The translations under genes and the position numbers were made by a program. Positions 59,175 through 64,000 of a DNA stretch of 64,000 nt are shown in pieces. Positions within the stretch are counted from its first letter, which is position 1, and every line of letters begins with the position of its first letter. This DNA is from Cliona cf. orientalis (Eukaryota > Porifera > Demospongiae > Clionaida > Clionaidae): assembly GCA_963930775.1 (NCBI GenBank), contig OZ005699.1, positions 2,749,501 to 2,813,500 of the forward strand, read 5' to 3'. Under the pieces are notes generated by a model, which worked only from the letters and a program-made list of their open reading frames with translations, was not told where the DNA came from and did not search any database.

Positions 59175-59398
59175 AAGTTATTACCATTAATTCATGAATT
59201 AATTGCTGTCCATGTACTTTTAATAATGCTCTCAGAGGCACGGTATATCGATAATGCGGCGGCCGGTGCTTTATAGCTCTACTCGTCCTACTCGTCGCGA
59301 TCGATTGGTTGAGTTGGCTCAGTCTCGCTAGCCACACCCTTTAAGACTGGAAAATCACGTCTATTTGTTGCCTCCAGACGCGAGTTGCGAAAGCTACA

Positions 59399-59757
59399 AG
59401 TAGCGATTACGGACCTCCAAATTTCACCAGTTTTTCCGCGGAACTTCTCCCAGTGGGATATCAATGTTCGACTATCAGAAGGTAGCTCTCCACGAGCTCT
59501 ATCCAACGGCGCTTGTAACACGATCGTAGGCAAAACCGTTACGAAGCCACGCCCACCTAAACTTTCTCCATAGAAACTTAATACAAGCAAAAATGAAGCT
59601 AGCGGCGATTCCGCGCAACCGATTTGCAAGGTTAAGGCCTCGGTAGATAGCTTTTTTATTGAGCTATCTACTGCAATTTGTTTCATGAGAGTACTCCTAG
59701 CCAGAGCCGAGATATTCACGATCTACTGCAGGCCCTTGGAGGTCCGTAATCGCTACT
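59399..59757. mobile_element. ~360 bp TIR element
   Basis: The terminal inverted repeats TAGCGATTACGGACCTCCAA and TTGGAGGTCCGTAATCGCTA are exact over 20 bp. CTACAAG occurs directly outside both ends (7 bp). Non-coding, with an inner GTAGATAGC...GAGCTATCTAC hairpin. Confidence 0.8.
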
Positions 59758-59830
59758 ACAAGGGTCACTTATGTTCTAAAGCAATACTGGCAACGCTTAT
59801 AATAGCGCTGCTGTTCGTTGAACGTAGACT

Positions 59831-60180
59831 GACGATTACAATGTGCTCACTTGCTGCCTTTTATACACTGGCCGCTACGTAGCAGTGATCATGCACGCTG
59901 ATAAATTTCCGGAACACGTTTGGCGACTGGAATGCGTAGGTGGATTTTGCTCTACCAAATCCACCTACGCAGTCCAATCGCGGAAATTTAGCTACGCGAT
60001 TTAATCGCGTAGCTAAATTTCCGCGACTGGATCATGGACTGCGTAGGTGGATTTGGTAGAGCAAAATCCACCTACGCATTCCAGTCGCCAAACGTGTTCC
60101 GGAAATTTATCAGCGTGCATGATTACTGCTACGTAGCGGCCAGTGTATAAAAGGCAGCAAGTGAGCACATTGTAATCGTC
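59831..60180. repeat. 350 bp hierarchical palindrome
   Basis: The left arm from GACGATTACAATGTGCTCAC is the near-exact complement of the right arm ending GTGAGCACATTGTAATCGTC, with its centre near 60002 (GCGATTTAATCGC). Each arm contains its own hairpin: TGCGTAGGTGGATTTTGCTC...CCACCTACGCA and the mirror copy. TATAAAAGG lies in the right arm and its mirror in the left. No target duplication was found. Confidence 0.9.
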
Positions 60181-61060
60181 AAGGCCATCCCAACTTAATT
60201 GTTTGTTTGGGGTCGACCGACCGACTCAAATTGCACGATAGGAGGAAAATTTTAAATTTAAATTAGATTAATGACATCATCACAGTGATCACGTGATCGC
60301 GCATGCTTGATCAAGTGGACCTTCTTACAAGCTGATAGCTATCTCTTCAGAATTGTAGGTTAACTATTCTTAGTTGGTAGCTATCCTTGTACTTACTGTG
60401 TATCATTTTCTCCTAGTCCCGTCATTAATTTTTCCAATGTGCCTGGCTAGCTATTTAGCTGTCATGTGGGTCATTTGCAAGGCTAGTGCTTCCCATATGC
60501 CAAGGGTGTAGTAAAAGTACTAAAGAGCCTATATAACTCGTGGGAAGTACAAGCACCCGACTTCAAGTAATTCGAAAGCATCAGCTTCTACGAAGGCACG
60601 ACCGTCAGCATAACTCATAGATATTTTCATCACAGTTGTTATTGTTATTAATGTGGTTAATATAGTTTAAGTTTTTTCTTTAAATTAAGTTTTTTTCCTA
60701 CCTACCTACTCAAATTCTGAAATGCCTTTTGACCCCAAACCAACATTTAATTTGGGGTGGCCTTACGGCTACATAGCTGAGTGGCAAAATGGAGGAAGGA
60801 GATGAACGGTCTAACGTTCTAAATCCAGAGAAAGCCTCCCTTTCGCTGCCAACTGTATCAAAATGTGTGGAAGTGAAAAACGGCGCCTGGTCCAGTGTGG
60901 CACTTGAGGGCACTTATTTACTTCTGCTCGCGTTGGACACCGTGTGGCACAGTATTTGGTAAGCACTAAGATCTGAATCTTACCTTTCAAATTGTATACA
61001 ACTTAGATATTAAACTTCTCTTTAATATGGAACACCCCTTGGTGATGATGCTGTCACCTG
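60181..61060. other. No supported feature
   Basis: AT-rich sequence with short ORFs only and no bounded element. Confidence 0.4.
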
Positions 61061-61129
61061 TGGCACTCGGCTAGATGCTCTAGCCATCAGGCCCAACTCA
61101 TCAAATAATCATAAGGTGTAGCACTTGTA

Positions 61130-61420
61130 TACAAGTCCTAAGATTTTTTCATAGAACTTGAAGTCTCAGCACTTAAGTGGGGATCGAACCTAGCCTCTAG
61201 GTTCGATCCCACACACTCACACACCAAGCCCCTGGGAGCAAGATGGTGGGGAGGAAAGATAGTACAGAAGTGCTGATTCTTGCACCAAGAATCACTTCCC
61301 ACCATCTTGCTCCCAGGGGCTTGGTAGCTCAACTGGTAAAGCATCACACCAGAGATGTGAGTGTATGGGTTCAATCCCCACTCAAGTCCTGAGATTTTTT
61401 CTATGAAAAAATCTTAGTTT
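61130..61420. repeat. Inverted pair of tRNA-derived SINE-like units
   Basis: The right unit (61318-61392) folds as a tRNA. The acceptor GGCTTGG pairs with TCAAGTC (two wobbles), the D arm starts TAGCTCAACTGG, the anticodon stem TCACA/TGTGA is perfect, and the T arm is GGGTTCAATCCCC. The anticodon loop CCAGAGA lacks the invariant U33. The left unit (61175-61245) is an inverted, rearranged relative with a doubled GGTTCGATCCC. CCATCTTGCTCCCAGGGGCT and AGATTTTTTC segments flank both, mirrored. This is typical of a SINE with a tRNA head inserted head-to-head. Confidence 0.6.
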
Positions 61421-61429
61421 TTATTATGT

Positions 61430-61540
61430 GCACATTAGTACATGTAATAAGGCTACCCCTTACCTAGTTATGTCAACTGCAAGTCGGAGTTAATTGTAGT
61501 AACCTCTCTAGATTTATGGCCAACAATACTTGACTGGTAG
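61430..61540 (+). repeat. Intron segment duplicated from 45770-45861
   Basis: CCCCTTACCTA, GTCAACTGCAAGT and AACCTCTCTAG.TTTATGGCCA occur in the same order and spacing as on the left of the N gap. Here they lie just before a HECW-compatible exon, followed by a (CATTTA)n microsatellite at 61541-61575. Confidence 0.75.
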
Positions 61541-61595
61541 ATGGCATTTACATTTACATTTACATTTACATTTACATGTACATGTACATTTGCAG

Positions 61596-61751
61596 AGGCA
61601 GCAGAATTTACTCGAAGATCTCGGGTGCTGGATAGCACAGGTCAGGAGCAGGCAGTTAGAGGGTCTGAAGATGGGAACAGAGCATCAGTTGCTGCTGCAG
61701 CTGGAGTGGTGGCTGAGGCAGAGAGAAGAGAGGATAGAGACTCTTTGAAAA
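61596..61751 (+). CDS. Candidate next exon of the HECW-like gene
   Basis: The acceptor CATTTGCAG accepts phase 1, completing CAG with the C left by the 45677 donor. It encodes AAEFTRRSRVLDSTGQEQAV and GNRASVAAAAGVVAEAERRE, with donor GTTAGT and phase 1 out. Composition (Arg/Glu/Ala-rich, alanine patch) matches the tail of the 44827-45677 exon. The intron just before it resembles the intron just after 45677, so biologically the two may be adjacent. As placed, the HECT C-terminal exon lies upstream of it. No later exon is seen in the window. Confidence 0.55.
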
Positions 61752-61814
61752 GTTAGTCCAACGTCAGTTACTCCCATCTTTACTTGTACAATATCATGTA
61801 TTCACTGATAGTCT

Positions 61815-61945
61815 TGGAATAATATGTACATTTGTTGGTAGTTGCTTAGCAACCAAAGTTTTTATAGGCAATTTGCCGGCTATGGGAAGCGGGTGGGTCA
61901 TCATAGAGTAGGCCAATGATGAACAGAGGTCAACTACCAACAAAA
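61815..61945. repeat. Repeat shared with 44108-44225 (inverted)
   Basis: It contains GCAACCAAAGTTTTTATAGG and ATTTGCCGGCTATGGGAAGC, and abuts a family A copy. Confidence 0.65.
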
Positions 61946-62580
61946 CTAGAGCTCTGTAGAGCACATACCCTGCGCGCACATTGTGCAATTGCTTTTGTGT
62001 GCATGGCTATAAGTTTGTGATCTTCAGAAAATTAGTGGAAGTGCTGCTTAATTGTGTGTAGCTAGCTACCAGAGGTCTCGGTGACAAAAAGCACTCTCTC
62101 TGCACCAGATCTAGACTATTAGGAGATATGAACTGATACTCCTAATATTTGTTGTAACAGTATAGCCATAATATTATATAGGGCTTCAGATTTCAGCTCC
62201 GTCAGTGGATGCGAATGGACTTCACGAGCATTATTAATTTCGACAATCTTTACCAGTCATATTTTTGGCTACTTAGTTGTGCGCATGAGCAGAAAACACA
62301 AGGGGCATGCATTATGCATTGAGTAGGCACTGTCGATAGGCATAGCTACGTTAGCCAACAAAAAGGCACTATTTGTGACGCCCGTGGACCGTATTCATCG
62401 ATTTGAAGCACACTGAAGCTAGTTTTTCGCCAAATTCGATTGGTTTGTTGTGCTTACGAGTCGCTTAGATGCCTATATCTCGAGATATGGCGATTTTTGT
62501 GCTCACGACAACGACGACAATGACGACAACGACAACGACACAACCGATTACTTTATCCCTTGCGCATGCGCGCGGGGTAA
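61946..62580 (-). repeat. Repeat family A, inverted long copy 2
   Basis: It starts GAGCTCTGTAGAGCACATAC and ends TTGCGCATGCGCGCGGGG. It matches 18714-19318, including the CTTTACCAGTC...GCGCATGAGCAGAAAACAC segment and a (GACAAC)n microsatellite. AACTAG occurs at both edges. Confidence 0.7.
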
Positions 62581-62639
62581 CTAGGAATCCAGATCAGTAC
62601 AGTAATAGTACTAGCTAAGTATTGATCACCTCCTGACAC

Positions 62640-62990
62640 AAAAAAATTAGAGATCTACACGTGCTCTGTAGCCACTGTAGTGTAGTATTGTAATACTCTA
62701 CTGCAGAGTTGTTTTATGACTTGACGCTTTCCATCACTGAGTTTGAGCATGCACAATCGTATCAGCACATGCCAGTAGAGTGGGTGTGGTCCCACAGGCA
62801 TGCTGAACAGAAAATGCATGATTTGCAGTGTTAGTAAGCCTTTTTAAGCATTTCAAAGTGCATACAAACCAGTTTTTCCCTGATATCTACCGATTGGTTG
62901 TGCTTACAGAACACACAGATGCCTATATAGAACACGAGATCTGGCGGTTTTCGTGCTGACAACAGCGACGACAATGACAAATGGACAAAC
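62640..62990 (-). repeat. Repeat family A, partial copy
   Basis: It matches the short form (12898-13289) without its ends: AACAGAAAATGCATGATTTG, TATCTACCGATTGGTTGTGC and GAACACGAGATCTGGCG are recognisable. Confidence 0.6.
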
Positions 62991-63480
62991 AGATTGCAGG
63001 TAATTATAGTAGACTAAGTACTGTTGCTAAACGAGCCAAGCTGGGTGAACTATATACAATATACGGTATCTCCGGTAGGAACAAGGTTAGTATTGCTACA
63101 TACAGTAGCAGTAATTTACCTAATACAGATGAATCCAAATCTGATGAACAACCTGACATAGTTGTGGGGGGGGGGGGGGGGGGGGGGGCTTGATTCCAAA
63201 TCTGGTCTGCTTTTCAGTGTACCTACGTACATACAATGATCACAATAATTATTATGAATCATGCATGCATATCTTTTATAGCACTGGATACCAGGAGTTA
63301 AAAATAAGTTGAAAAAGGTATCCGGCATAGCACCATTAAGAATAATCATGTGCTGCAGTGGTTGTGTTGTACTTGGATCCACAATCCAAGCCACAAGTTC
63401 ATAACTGGGGATCCCTTGACCTGGTCTATAATCATCCACATCCTCTTTTGTTATCCGTAGGCCACAAGCATGCATGAAAT
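62991..63480. other. No supported gene; G run at 63164-63188
   Basis: A minus-strand ORF (63116-63475) reads GLRITKEDVDDYRPGQGIPS but then decays into repeat-encoded sequence. It might be a stray exon, but splice sites and family are unclear. Confidence 0.3.
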
Positions 63481-63483
63481 TGA

Positions 63484-63930
63484 GTCAGTAGACTCTATAA
63501 GTAGGGATGGCCCAGATGTGTTATATAAATTATGTAGTATATTACAAAAACGTTCATTATGTACTATATTATACAACGAAAAATATTTTTCAGATGATAT
63601 CATTTTTCTTATATAGTCCGTGTCCTAACCTGGAGAGCATAAAAAATGCGCTCTGCTACAAGTTCAGAAGGCCTACAATTGGTCAGAATTGCAGTGCCAT
63701 ATGCACAAACAAGGGTGGCCATAGAGATGCATTCTCGAATGAATGGCACAAAGTGCTGCGTGTTTTGAGAGGCCTGCTACTGAGCCTAGAGCGAAGCAAG
63801 AGACAAGGTCTATTCTTTGACATAATGGCACTGATGAGAATAAAAAAGAACAGAAACAATTACACTTAAAAAAGAAATGAAATTGAAGGATGTAGTAGGA
63901 ATGGTCCACTATGTATACATCCCTACGCTT
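63484..63930. mobile_element. Short derivative of the 1.37 kb element with embedded family D
   Basis: It starts GTAGACTCTATAAGTAGGGA and ends TACATCCCTACGCTTGCT. A family D segment (63598-63830) fills the centre in place of the usual interior. Confidence 0.6.
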
Positions 63931-64000
63931 GCTGTTTGAGTTGGTGCAGGAATAAACTAACCAGGCAGTAACGATTACCAAACTGATTATCCTTCCCCCC

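Overview
The window is a repeat-dense metazoan nuclear scaffold. Spliced genes with GT-AG introns, a HECW-type HECT ligase, a CSTF3 relic, TRAF-C genes, two LINE retrotransposons and many small DNA-transposon derivatives all point to an animal. Intron size, AT richness, the TRAF multiplication and the MITE content fit an early-branching animal, most likely a demosponge; the sponge assignment is inference. A 23-N run at 45862-45884 marks a scaffold gap.

Layout. 1-6500: mobile-element debris, including three Mutator-like foldback or TIR elements with 9-10 bp target duplications and a possible 2A-type leader relic. 6535-8426: the last four exons of a decayed CSTF3 (CstF-77) copy, with two CGA-to-TGA stops and a frameshift. 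8430-14340: AT-rich sequence, then a LINE whose reverse transcriptase is split by a hAT-like element that itself carries a Mutator-like element; a 438 bp hAT-like MITE follows. 14347-14594 (minus): the last exon of a gene with a JAMM/DUF4329-like HTHP...PSxAD motif. 15000-20400: arrays of four interspersed repeat families. 20446-21377 (minus): four phase-consistent exons of an unrecognised acidic protein. 23752-24279: a deleted hAT-like element that keeps a 28-codon ORF. 25898-26302 (minus): a compact single-exon gene of unknown function with a TATA box. 28640-30220 (minus): a second, 5'-truncated LINE.

35923-61751: a HECW-like E3 ubiquitin ligase gene on the plus strand. It has a long acidic first coding exon, a WW exon, the RRYQS exon and a long Ser-rich exon. 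A phase-compatible further exon lies at 61596-61751. The HECT-lobe C-terminal exon with the catalytic Cys lies out of order at 58193-58304, and the helical box, second WW and most of the HECT domain are not visible. This suggests a scaffold-order problem at the gap or a duplicated gene. Nested in a HECW intron is an intronless 419-residue papain-family protease of prokaryote/virus style, fused to a C-terminal beta-rich domain.

46100-59175: fragments of TRAF/coiled-coil genes (46.2, 50.5 and 53.2 kb), one intact TRAF-C gene on the minus strand (58602-59174), a tandem-duplicated orphan ORF family, a 1.6 kb TA-flanked element and a 2 kb foldback. 59831-60180 is a 350 bp hierarchical palindrome. 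61130-61420 is an inverted pair of tRNA-derived SINE-like units. The rest is repeats.

The genes do not form an operon or pathway. The only physical link is nesting: the protease gene inside the ligase intron, and TRAF copies scattered across the span where the missing ligase exons would be expected.
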